64,000 bases of DNA from Mesodorylaimus sp. YZB2_4 (Eukaryota; Nematoda; Enoplea; Dorylaimida; Dorylaimidae), in contig JASANH010000850.1 of the NCBI GenBank assembly GCA_030248295.1, positions 1,612,001-1,676,000 on the forward strand. Reading direction: 5' to 3'. This document shows positions 19,116-29,140 of the stretch, piece by piece. Under the pieces are notes generated by a model. That model saw only the letters and a list, made by a program, of their open reading frames with translations, was not told the origin of the DNA and searched no databases. Both the position numbers and the translations under genes were made by a program. Position 1 is the first letter of the stretch, and each line of letters begins with the position of its first letter.

Positions 19116-22100
19116 TCAAACTTTTCGTTGCCTTCTCGCAGCATCCAAATCAGCCTTTAAAGTTCGATGAAGATCTTGCATTTGCTCCTGTTAAAAAAGT
19201 GATACGGCATCTATGTGCAGTATACGCTAATAAGCCACCCCATCTCTTCCCGACGCCCATAACTCATACTCTAGTCCTCGAGTGATAATTACCTTTTCCT
19301 TAAGAAGCCGCTGGTATTCTTGATATCGACTGGTCTGGTGCGCTTCTTTTATGTTGTTGTTCAATTCCGTTATCAGATCTTGTCTAAACGAAGTGACAGA
19401 ACAATTAACATAAACAGGACGAGAAAAAACCAAACGCATTTATTACTTTCTCTTTAGCAGTAATGTAATCTCTTCTTGAATTTTAATGTATTCCTCAGCC
19501 AACTGGCAGTGCTCGAGGAAAATCAACGACGACTCCCGACTGCCAGGAAAGGGGCGAAGTGGCTAAACAGATAATAACTCTATTTTAATTACAAATCCTG
19601 TAGATATAAAGGATAATCACCTGAAATTGCGAATCCAAGGCTAAGTAAACCAGAGAGCCGTCTGCTGGATTCGCAAGGGGCGAAGCGGGCACGAACGGAT
19701 CAATACTCGATCCGCCGCCACAGGCTGAATCACACAAGATATTCAAGTCCCAATTAGACAGCTTGTACAGTAGTGCTTACCTCTATCTGGCGTAGTCGAA
19801 GACACACTCGGCAGGGAAAGACGCAATTCGTCTTGCGTACTGGCTTTTTCGCTCTGCGGTCCATCAGCATTGTCAACTGACACTGAGGTCACGACTGGCT
19901 TCACTGAACTTCTCGCAGCTGTCGTCGTATCTGAGCCTGTTCTTCGATGGCCTGGGACGAAAAAAATTTGCGTTTTTACAAAAAAGACTAAATGAACAAA
20001 TCTAAAAAAGGTCAAGAACATGCAGCCCATCAGATAAGATATTGCAGACAGCCGCTAATGCGACGCCAAATGTCTCGACCTCTCTCTGCGGGGCGATGCA
20101 TACCATTGCCAGCCGCGATGATACTCTCTGCGCCTCAGTCGCGACCTCGATTCCTTAGGAAAGACCTTCAGCGCGAGAAGCTCTCGAGCCTGGTCCCTCA
20201 CCTCCCAAGGTAGCAACTTAACACCCTAGATTTGCGACCTGTCCAGTAAGGATCGGCTGCATCCTAGCGTTCGACCGGGGCCCCGACCCCGACCCCGACC
20301 CCGAAAAATTATGGTCGGGGTTGGGGTTATAAAATTGTATATATTAAATTATGAATTGTTTGCTAACAAGAAGTGCAACCAAAGAATCTTCTTGAGCCAG
20401 CTATAAAAAGTATACATCTGACAAGCACTTCGAAAATGTGTAGGAGGTTGTAATATTTTGTCGTTCCATCAATAAAGCTTGAGTTATCTTAGTAAGCGTT
20501 GCTCATTCAGGGCCAGAAACTGCGCGGTTCACTTGCTGGCAACTAACGCTTCCTGTGTAACTATTGCGCAACTCACTCGCCAGGCGGGGGACATAATCGC
20601 GCAATCTGCTAGTGAACCAAGCAGCCAGAATTCGCCGTTTAGTCGCTCTGTGAGTTGATTGTTTCGCCAGTTTTCGAACATGTCTGAAGCATGGGCATAT
20701 TTCGACAAGCTTCCTACTAAGCCATCGAATGCGCGATGCAAATTGTGCCAAAAAGTCTACAGTCTTGGAAAACGGGGATCTCCGAAAGGGCTGTGGGATC
20801 ATTTACAATCATGCCATAAAAAGGAATATAATTTGGCCAATGCGTCGATGAAGCAGGCGTCTGAGGTGCGGGCTTCTTCTCAAGCTTCCGCATCCGACAT
20901 TTATTTACTAATAAGAAATGCATGATTCCTGTCTAAAATTTTGTCCTTGTTTCTGAGGAGATCAGTGACATCCGCTAAAAGTATTCTGCACGTGCACTAA
21001 ATCAATTGGGCTTAAAAATTCAAACCCTATAACCACCCCCGACCCCGGAAATAGTTGACCCCGGTCGAACGCTACTGCATCCCAGCAAAGGATCTCCTAG
21101 GAAGCCCTAAAGCCCACGGGAACGGACGAAGCCACCTCTCATAAGCCTAGTGGACTGCTCTCACCTTTGTGCTCGCCAACCGCGGATTTCACCTTTTCAC
21201 CCATCGCGGCTCGCCCCAGTGACAGATCTTCCTCACTGCCAGCCAGCGAAGCAGGCGCACTCTGCTGCACATTTGCACTTCGATCGATCTAAACAAAATA
21301 CGATCACAGACTATCTATCCCCATTCTTCCCACTGCTTACCACTTTCCGTACACTTGCCGGTATGGCTGGCAGTGTGACAATCGGCACACTATCGTCTAT
21401 CTCCGCAATTTCCTTGCCAGGAACAGTGGTCACGTCGACGAGGCCAGCCATGGTGATATCCGACAGCGAATTAGGACCTGTCTCTTCCCCAGTTTCTGGA
21501 AATTGACTATATTCGACCTGTGCAAGAGGCTCATCGGCGCCTTTAAAAAACTGAAAAAGACACGCTCAGACGCCGTCTAGAAATTTCAAAAAAATTACTC
21601 ACCCTCATCAACTGGGACATGATACGAACGATTTCGCTCATCGAAGGCCGTGTTGCAGGAGACTGAAATCACGAGCTCGAATACGCGTCAAGCAATACGC
21701 GTGAACGCACTCACCTTATCCCAGCTTTTCGTCATTAAAAGCTCGATCGGTTTTGGACAGTTCTGAATAAGAGGAGGACGTTGTCCACTGTGCACTGCCC
21801 ACATTACGCTGTACGCAGTGCCACCGACTTCTGCGAATGGTCGCCGTCGTGTCAGAACTTCCCACAACATGATACCCCAACTGAACACGTCGCATTTCTC
21901 GCTATAGTTCGATCCTGTGAAGAAATACAGTAAAAAAAGGTAGCCGCAAAAAATAAGTCGGGCTAAAATGGCCGACCAAAACACGCCACACTGATATGTG
22001 AAGGCTTACCTTCGAAAACTTCTGGTGCCCTAAAACAAGACAATAAATTTTACTACCCAATTGGAGGAGCCGAAGACAGTGACTTACATCCATTGAGCGC

Positions 22101-23397
22101 TGCCCTTGTTATTCGTCATGTGTGTTTGCAGATTACAAGCCGTACCAAAATCGCATATTTTCAACTTCCGCCCTTCATCGATTAGTAATAAGCTGAAAAT
22201 CAAGTAAAATCGGCATTTTGTCTCAAAGAAATAAAAATACAATCACTCACTTCAACGGTTTCAAATCACGATGCACTAAAGCCTTGGGTTTGAAGCTATG
22301 CAGGTACTCGACTCCCTCGGCGCACTGAAGCATCCAGCTCATGGCATGTGCTGCTTTGTACTTCAGTTTAGGAAGGCAATGCAGAACTAAAAGAAGATAG
22401 CCGATGGTCTGCCATGCATCTTGATCTAGACTAACTCGGACTAACCCTTATGCAAGGATCCGCATTCCGCATATTCCATGACCAAGCAGATGGGCGGAGA
22501 CTTCGTGCAGGCACCGTACAGGGTAATTATATTCTCGTGCTTGACCCGAGACAATTGATAAAACTGAAATGCAATAAATAAACTGCACCCACCAGGCGCA
22601 AACAAATTCCTATTCAAAATACGTACCTCAACCATGAATGCTTTCCGAGCCGACTCGCCTTCGATGATCTTCACCGCCACTATTTTCTCACGCCAAATCG
22701 CTTTTTTCACGATGCCGTAGGTGCCTTGGCCGACGACCTGAAGCAGGAACACGGGCATTGGATAGACGCTAACTGCACACCACCAATATGGGTGGATGCG
22801 GCTACTACCAATGGTCACCCCTACTATTCCACTAATGCACAGGACGCATCCTTGCGAGGCCTAGATAACAGATTACCACAACCCGCCTCGGTGGTGTGGC
22901 GATCAAAGATTACCACATTTCGCTCGGCAGAGTTGGAAATCGGTGGACCTGGGTTCAACTCTGACCGTCGGAGAACTCAGAAACTCTGCGCCTTTCACGC
23001 CTGCCGATGGTCACTCTTCATTCCTCTGGGGTCGATAAACGGGAGACCTTATGAGGCGGGAGGCTCAGGAATCTAGTTCTCCTCACGAGGCAACCGCCGA
23101 CATCGCAGAGTAGCCATTAACACGCCCGGTATGCATCCCAGATAGCCCCAGTCGACGGCAATATAGGGCCGCCCGTCAAGCCCCCCCCCCCCAGCACGCG
23201 GTAAAAGGACCTTTCCTGAAACAATTAGGATGGGTGAAACCCACAACTCGGAACTATGCACTTACATCACACAGGGCAATGTCGCGGGAATCAAGCTCCT
23301 CCAATTCTGATGCAACCATCGACGACGTGCTGCTGCTATTGGACCCTCCACTACCACCAGACGCACTCGGGTGCGGAGAGACCAAGCTCGACGCCAT
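19116..23397 (-). CDS. MAP3K7: MAP kinase kinase kinase 7 (TAK1)
   Basis: Cytosolic Ser/Thr kinase that links TGF-beta, Wnt and innate-immune receptors to the JNK/p38 and NF-kB cascades. Predicted exons: 23266-23397 (Ser-rich N-terminus), 22627-22737, 22446-22563, 22251-22386, 22088-22192, 22010-22029, 21715-21914, 21603-21662, 21341-21550, 21165-21288, an unresolved piece near 20100-20200, 19781-19951, 19621-19724, 19447-19562, 19293-19383, 19116-19187. Kinase motifs: [46 protein letters not shown] (activation-loop Thr/Ser as in TAK1) and [19 protein letters not shown]. The C-terminal exons give the TAB2/3-binding coiled coil ([24 protein letters not shown] region), ending in RRQRKV. A complete hAT-like element sits in the intron between 21165 and the next exon. 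Identity is firm; the middle, low-complexity part is not fully resolved. Confidence 0.92.
20265..21074 (+). mobile_element. 810-bp hAT-like DNA transposon (non-autonomous)
   Basis: The termini are inverted repeats: TAGCGTTCGACCGGGG at the left and the same read inversely at the right. The element is flanked by a perfect 8-bp target-site duplication, CTGCATCC, at 20257-20264 and 21075-21082. An 8-bp duplication is diagnostic for the hAT superfamily. Just inside the left end are tandem CCCCGA units. The interior encodes a BED zinc finger typical of hAT transposases but no catalytic domain. Intact ends and a perfect duplication suggest a fairly recent insertion. It lies in a TAK1 intron, in the opposite coding sense to the gene. 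Confidence 0.9.
20680..20925 (+). CDS. BED-type zinc-finger protein fragment inside the hAT-like element
   Basis: Eighty-one codons. The arrangement is C-x2-C ([11 protein letters not shown]), then [14 protein letters not shown], i.e. C2-H-H spacing of the BED finger, which binds DNA in hAT transposases and their domesticated derivatives. An aromatic W-x-YF pair precedes the first Cys, as in the family. The frame stops 45 residues after the finger, so the RNase-H-like catalytic domain and dimerisation region are absent. It could be expressed as a small DNA-binding protein or be a transposase remnant. Another in-frame ATG exists at 20659. Confidence 0.75.
   Translation: MSEAWAYFDKLPTKPSNARCKLCQKVYSLGKRGSPKGLWDHLQSCHKKEYNLANASMKQASEVRASSQASASDIYLLIRNA
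22010..22029 (-). other. MAP3K7: 20-nt microexon of TAK1
   Basis: Encodes the APEVFE junction of the kinase APE motif. The exon at 22088-22192 ends in WM (AT|G) and the exon starting at 21914 begins GSNYSEK. These 20 bases, between a TTTTAG acceptor and a GTAAGC donor, complete MAPEVFEGSNYSE exactly as in TAK1. Confidence 0.85.
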
Positions 23398-23562
23398 CCT
23401 TGCCGTCAAAAGGTTCCAAGTCCACTGCGACCTAAACACATAGGCATATAATAGTATGATCGCCACAATTACTGTACCTAAAAATCCAAAGTATATTTCT
23501 CGTAAAAACGAGTCAAAGTAGCGCCAAATCTCGGTTGCAACAATCTTTACTCCAAAAAACAT
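23398..23562 (-). other. In-frame 55-codon ORF with a hydrophobic segment upstream of TAK1
   Basis: Starts 13 nt after the CMSS1 stop with a good start context (CACCAATG) and runs without a stop into the TAK1 start codon. It contains a long hydrophobic stretch (FLGTVIVAIILLYAYVF). Two TTTAG acceptor-like sites (near 23432 and 23483) interrupt it. It may therefore be 5' UTR of TAK1, a small membrane-protein exon, or an N-terminal extension that would anchor TAK1. I do not recognise a homologue. Confidence 0.35.
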
Positions 23563-23574
23563 TGGTGAATTTTT

Positions 23575-25049
23575 TTAAAACAGGAACAGCGCAACTTCTT
23601 CTCTCGTTGTAAACATAGGAATAAAGTGGTTTCGGAATAACTGAAAAATATCAGCCCGTAGTTCAGGTATCGTTATTAATCGACGCTTCTTGGCATCTTC
23701 GAACGACCAATCAAGCGCGATGGCGAGGCATTCGTCTAACTTCAGGCTGCCGAGAGATAGCAAGGAGCCGATCCGATGCGGAGTGCCGATGGCCACGTTG
23801 ACAACTCTTTTCGCCAGATGCTCAGACTGTTCGTTCACCTGGAACAGAAGGTAACTGAAACAAGCGGTGGATCAACTTCAAACCTCACCTTCTCTTTGGA
23901 AATCAACTTCGCCACGCGACATTTCTCCCCTTTAAATTGAGTAAGATCCCTGAAAAATGAAGGACGATAAGGGACTGTATAACAAGCCCTCTGAATCAAT
24001 ACCACAAAAAGCCCCGTACCTGTTTAATTTAGAAGCCCTCAGGGCAGATGGGCAGATAATAATGATCTGAGGCGATCCGTTAGGCAGATGTCGTTGTTTC
24101 CACTCTTTCCAATCTGGAATCCGTTTTGAAAAGAATCTATGCGGCTGGCGACAGTTCTTGTTCGCAAACAGAAACTTCGGTTTCACTGAAAAATACTCGG
24201 CATGATCACAGGTTTCAGTAAAGTGAGAAGCCTCAACTCTTACGAGATAGCTCTTCGCGTTCTACAGTCGCCAAACTTGAAGCGCAGAATTCGTTCCAAT
24301 AATACGACAATTCGGAAAAGTCGCAGACGCCGAATTCCTTTAAAAATCAACAATATGATATATTGAGAGCATACGGGCTTTCTGTGATTCTCCCCCCCCC
24401 CCAGCACCACGCAGAAAATTTCTCTTACCTTCGATACATTGGGGCCTTCTCCATGCGTATCTGATTTGGGCTTAAGAGACCCTGGCATCTTCGTTTTTTG
24501 CTCCTTCTTCAGACGATGACGTTTCGTTTTGGCATTTTTCCACTTTTCTTTCATTCTTTTCAAGTGAAATTGTTTGTAATCCATTGTTTTTCGTTCTTTA
24601 GACTCCGAAGAATCACGTTTCTTAGAAACTGGTTGATCCAATTTGGGCTTTGATAAAACGGGCGATCGATTCACTGTTTTTTCATTATTATCTGCGCCTA
24701 AAACAGAAACGAATCCGTTTCAGAAAACAAAAATCGGAATACACCTAGACCACAAAATACTTGCGCCCCCCCCCCCCCCATAAAAGTTACTGCGTCGGTG
24801 GATATAGCTCACTCGATCTGTTCTTTTGCTTTTTCGCTGGTGATTTCTTCGATTTTACGACTCCGTTTTCGAATTTTCCTAAAAAAGTCTACGTACAGTA
24901 ATTATAAATTTTCACAAGTGAAAAAACGTTTCGAAGGCCTATGTACTTTTCTTGACACTCTTTTCCTCGGCCATCGAATCCTTCGATTTCTTTTTCCGTT
25001 TATGAATTTTATCATTTTCTGTTGGTACTCCGACTTGTTTTGAAGTCAT
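23575..25049 (-). CDS. CMSS1: CMS1 ribosomal small subunit homologue (CMSS1)
   Basis: Nucleolar protein associated with small-subunit processing in yeast (Cms1). Seven coding exons: 24947-25049, 24813-24878, 24429-24697, 24244-24337, 24020-24185, 23889-23949, 23575-23838, all phase-compatible. The first third is Lys-rich and disordered (KRKKKSKDS, KSPAKKQKNRS). The C-terminal two thirds have the degenerate DEAD-helicase-like fold of the family: ICPSALRASKLN, the VAIGTPHRIGSLL segment and LDWSFEDAKKRRLITIPE. The end (LFLF) matches the vertebrate C-terminus. The ATG at 25049 follows an acceptor-like site, so an upstream non-coding exon or trans-splicing is possible. TAK1 begins 177 bp downstream on the same strand. 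Confidence 0.87.
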
Positions 25050-27766
25050 TTCAACGTCTGCCTGACAAAAATCATGAAGAGTCGGAATGAATTACATACT
25101 GTACCAACGAAAAGCGAGAGCAACAAACCGGACCATTCCCACGAGCTAACTGCTACCAGCTATCACGGAGTTCCGGTGGTAACCTAATTTCCCGGCTTTT
25201 GAAATGTCGCCAACCCCATTCTGGTATGTTTCACAAAATTTCCTAGGTACATATAGCCTAGGCCTGCTGCAGTACTAATGTATGTTAGCTGTAACATGGG
25301 GCCAATTCTCGCGCGAGACTGGTTGGGCAGAAGCCAATATCATAAATGGGCCGAACGGATCATTTTAGATGCTCACAGCCAGTGAAGCGCATAGATATGC
25401 CTGCTATGGCTTATTGCAGGGGCGGGGAATCCAAATGCCATACATATCCATAGTCAAACCTAGTGTCCACCACGAACTCGAATCGACGGACGGATCGCTG
25501 ACCGTAAACCGTAAACCTCGCACTGCGCACAGATTGATCCAAAGGTACCAAAAATACTTATGACAAAAACTATCAAGATGAATTACCTGGGCGTAATTTT
25601 TAATGGACGGTCAGTGAGGTCAATAATTCCCACAGTATGTTGATATCGAAGATTCTTTACTTGAGCATGCATACTCTCTTATCAAACCAAACTAATGGAG
25701 TGACAAAAAATTGAGATCATTCTGAATAAAAGTTGCCGCAGGAGCTGGTATCTGGGCAAGGTCAGCGAAGAGCCGTGCTGTACAACAGCTTGTGGAACTG
25801 AACAAACAGGGCATCACCAATCAAGAGACTGGAGGGGAAGAGATCAGCATAGACACTATTGGTAGGTTTTTGAGATTGAAGTCTCCAAGGTTCTTCTTCA
25901 TGTTTTACCACATCACCAAACGCTAATGCGCACTCGAGGGTGAGGGATGCATAAAACGATTTACCAGACCGCGAGTCGAACACTCGTCCGTAACTGCGCA
26001 CCTGGCGTGAAAGGAAAAAGTCTAATCCAGGATGGCACTCGCGAAACTACAATAGAGTACATACAGGAGAGTCTTGGTTTCCAGTAGGTACCAAAAACTT
26101 ATCAACGCTGCTGAAGGTCATTCTCGCTAATTTAGCCAATAAAAGTCATTGAAAAACTGTGCACAACAGTGGATACAAACTACTTCCATGTTTCTTGGCT
26201 ACCTCCGTAACGCCTACAATGTTTTTCTAAATGACAAGGACGCTGAAGGGGTAATCTCTTGCATGTCAACCTTCTTCGAAGGAAATTAAGTTCAAAGTAC
26301 TGTTGCACAGTGGAACTTTTATGTTTACTGTATCCAGCAAAAAACCTAGCAGCAGAAACTCTATTGGGACATGGGGCAAAGTGATGAGAACAATACATCT
26401 GGCAATGATTGCAACTGATAAACATCGCACAGACGAATGGAAACTAGGAACTGCGTAAACACGAGCTACAGTATTTTCCGAAGGGAACAAGGTTTTCATA
26501 GCACTTGCTGGCTTATTGGTGCAAAAACCGGGCCTTGACTTATTGGAATCGAACAGTACATACTTGCCTGATTCCATTTCAGGGCAGTGAATCGATTTCG
26601 TTGATTCAGAAAGACCCGACTGTAAAATACCCATATCATCGGCGAATCAGCAGGGCCACATTATTGATAAAAATCAAAATGATACCTCCAGCGCCCCTAC
26701 ACCGTTGACTCTGATACCCGTAACATGCTGCCGGCTGCACGAGGGTGCTGCAGCATTTGATTTTTGGCCAACCAAATCATTCCCCGTGTGTTTGGCCATT
26801 AGCAGCCACAAAGGCGAGTTTAGGCATTGGGGCATCTACATAGCAAGATACCGCTGTAGTCTATGCTTCTTTCTTCGCGTCAACGCAAGAACTGCGATAT
26901 GCATGTTCGCGACGAGGAAATGGACGTGTGAGCATTTCATGGGACTGAAGGGAACGCCAAACGCCCAACTGCAATCAAAAAATTTCTTTCAAAAGCAACA
27001 AACTTCAAAATGCCCTATGTTTTACTACAAGTCCCAATCGCTTACACCGACAGCTGAGGCGCGCACCGAACCATGGGCACTTTGCTGCACTTCGTCTCGA
27101 GGTTCCGTTTCAATAAACCGATAGTACTTTTAAGACAGAAAAGAGAGGACACAACCCCGGCTTTGCGCATTCACATCACAGGACATGCTAAACTCACCCA
27201 CCTGGTTAGCAGCCCTACTTTACAATGCGCATTGTAAACCAGGTGCTGCTGCTCGCCAATGTAAAGTTTGCAACCGACCTTGTCTTTTTGTTGAGAAATA
27301 AATCTCATCGTCAGCTGCTTTTCACTATTAGCGGAAGACTAATTGAGGCGGGACTCGTGTCCTCAATGCATATGCAGCTCTATCAGACTATACAAGCCCC
27401 TTAAATGGTCGCCACCAAGTGGTCCTCTTGTTACACTGTATGATGAGTATCTTGCGCTAGAAAGAGACACAAGTGTAAATCCTAAACATTTAGAAGTCAG
27501 AGATTTGACATTCTAAAAGTGACATTCTAAAATGGAATCTGACAGCCAGAGTCACATATTCGATCGCGCCGACACCTGGAGACTTTAGGCGTCTGGATGT
27601 CTTACAGTCGGAGGATATCAAGTCGATCAGCAGCATTCCAGGATCAGCTTTGGACATCCAAGCACACTGCTCAAAAAACAAAAATATTATTATAAAATTT
27701 GAAATGCATAATATGTCATGAAGGGAGTACTAATTAGCAAACAGGACACACTGGGCATCCTGACAG
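25050..27766. other. Gene-poor interval between CMSS1 and the methyltransferase-like gene
   Basis: No ORF here resembles a protein; the longest (26705-27124, +) has no recognisable domain. The stretch 25890-26010 carries a tRNA-like SINE fragment, minus strand, sharing GCGAGTCGAACACTC and GCGCACTCGAGG with copies at 49.8 kb and 52.1 kb. Promoters for CMSS1 must lie at the left. Confidence 0.4.
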
Positions 27767-28558
27767 TCAGTCTTGAATATCCTTAATCAAGGCAATCAAT
27801 TGAATCTCATCTTCGAATTCGATCGATTCTCCCTCCAGACCCGTCATGAACTCATCGATCTCTGAATCTTTCAGATCACTCGAAAATGGTAAACAGCGTT
27901 CGGCCAGTGCGTTAGCCCAGTCGGATTTGGATACGGTCACTGGGTAACTAATCATTTGCTGTTCCACCGTGAAGTCGTGTCTCTCTGCAGTCGTCCTTAC
28001 AACTCCGAACTCTGGTGTCGCAGTCATCCATCGTTCTTTGATGCGAGGGGGCAAAGGCAAGGTTGGACGGAGGCGGGCGATGAAGATAGCTCTGCTAGTC
28101 AATTTCAGGATTTTGTACAAAGCAGCGAAGAGCGTGTCCAAGTCGTGCACTCTTTCCAGCACCTCCTTCATCAGTATTCCATCGTACTTGCCCAAAGTGG
28201 TGATCTGATCGGTCTCGTTCATGTCGCACTCCACCGTCAACACTTGGTCATCCTCGTCCGCCTCGGCTTCTCTGAGACTTTCTCGATTGTCATCGGCGTA
28301 GACCAAGGTCTTGGCGTCAGCACTTTTGGCTATGAGTTTCCCGAAACGCCAGTGTCGTCCTCCAAACGTGAGTAGAGAGCCTTGTTTCTTGAGTTGGAGG
28401 AATTTGGATACTTTCCTGGTCAAGTCATCCAAGTATTGTTCCTCCACAATGGTGTCGCCCACAGGCGTACCTTTTTCGGGCGAGGGGGAAGGCATGTGGT
28501 TTCTAATAAACCTGGCGCTAAGAAAGCGAGGTCTTTCCTTGTGTTGATAGATTTGCAC
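27767..28558 (-). CDS. Predicted SAM-dependent methyltransferase-like protein
   Basis: Intronless frame of 263 codons. A Rossmann-like pattern can be followed: LLTFGGRHWRFGKLI (motif I position, but lacking the usual GxGxG), LVYADDNRESL (acidic residue after strand 2), KYDGILMKEVLERVHDLDTLF (the strand-4 'DxI...EVLEHV' pattern of class I methyltransferases) and LTSRAIFIARLRP (post-motif strand). The C-terminal 90 residues are acidic and contain no known motif. Because motif I is degenerate, catalytic activity is uncertain and the name is inference from pattern. A second in-frame start at 28495 (MPSPSPEK) is possible. Confidence 0.5.
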   Translation of the reverse strand: MQIYQHKERPRFLSARFIRNHMPSPSPEKGTPVGDTIVEEQYLDDLTRKVSKFLQLKKQGSLLTFGGRHWRFGKLIAKSADAKTLVYADDNRESLREAEADEDDQVLTVECDMNETDQITTLGKYDGILMKEVLERVHDLDTLFAALYKILKLTSRAIFIARLRPTLPLPPRIKERWMTATPEFGVVRTTAERHDFTVEQQMISYPVTVSKSDWANALAERCLPFSSDLKDSEIDEFMTGLEGESIEFEDEIQLIALIKDIQD

Positions 28559-29140
28559 TGCTCGAGCCGAGTGGCCATACCTCGGCGAAGAACGCGAGAC
28601 TAGGACGGTTCGCTCCAGTTTTATTCCCTAAGCAACCACGTACGCGAATCAGAGGCTGAATCAGAGGAAGGCCTAAAAACCCTCTTTTAGCCTTAACTCG
28701 AGCACCCGAGCACAAAGTTTGGCACTCACACGCTAATCGTAAGTTTCGCCCGGCTAAACGAGTCCCAGCTCCCAATTTTACTTGAAGAGAAACTTGAAAA
28801 AAGTCGGCCGGCCTATCTTCTCAACTCGTTTTCTTGCTCAAGTCACTCAAAACGATGACATAACCGAGTCTGCTGTTTTATTTTGGCTCGTCGAGTCAGC
28901 AGAGCGGGAGTAGAGGATGAGGACGTTGAACCTAACTTTGTGGCCTGGCTTACTTCTGACGGATTGAGATTTGGTGTTTACTCCGCAGACGCCATGTCTA
29001 TTGCGCTCGCTTGGGTGCTTGTTTGAGCAAAAAAAAACAGCTTGAAAACCTAGGTGCTGCGATGTGGTACATTCATGAGTGCACCCGCATAATCTTTACT
29101 CAACTACACGAATGACAGCCGTACAAAACTTACATCCACA
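28559..29140. other. Intergenic spacer
   Basis: 582 bp between the start side of the methyltransferase-like gene and the ABCA stop, both on the minus strand. Presumably holds the ABCA 3' UTR and the methyltransferase-like promoter. No ORF or repeat I can support. Confidence 0.4.

Noticed and set aside
26705-27124. 139-codon plus-strand frame
   Set aside because: No recognisable domain, no splice context and irregular composition. Treated as chance.
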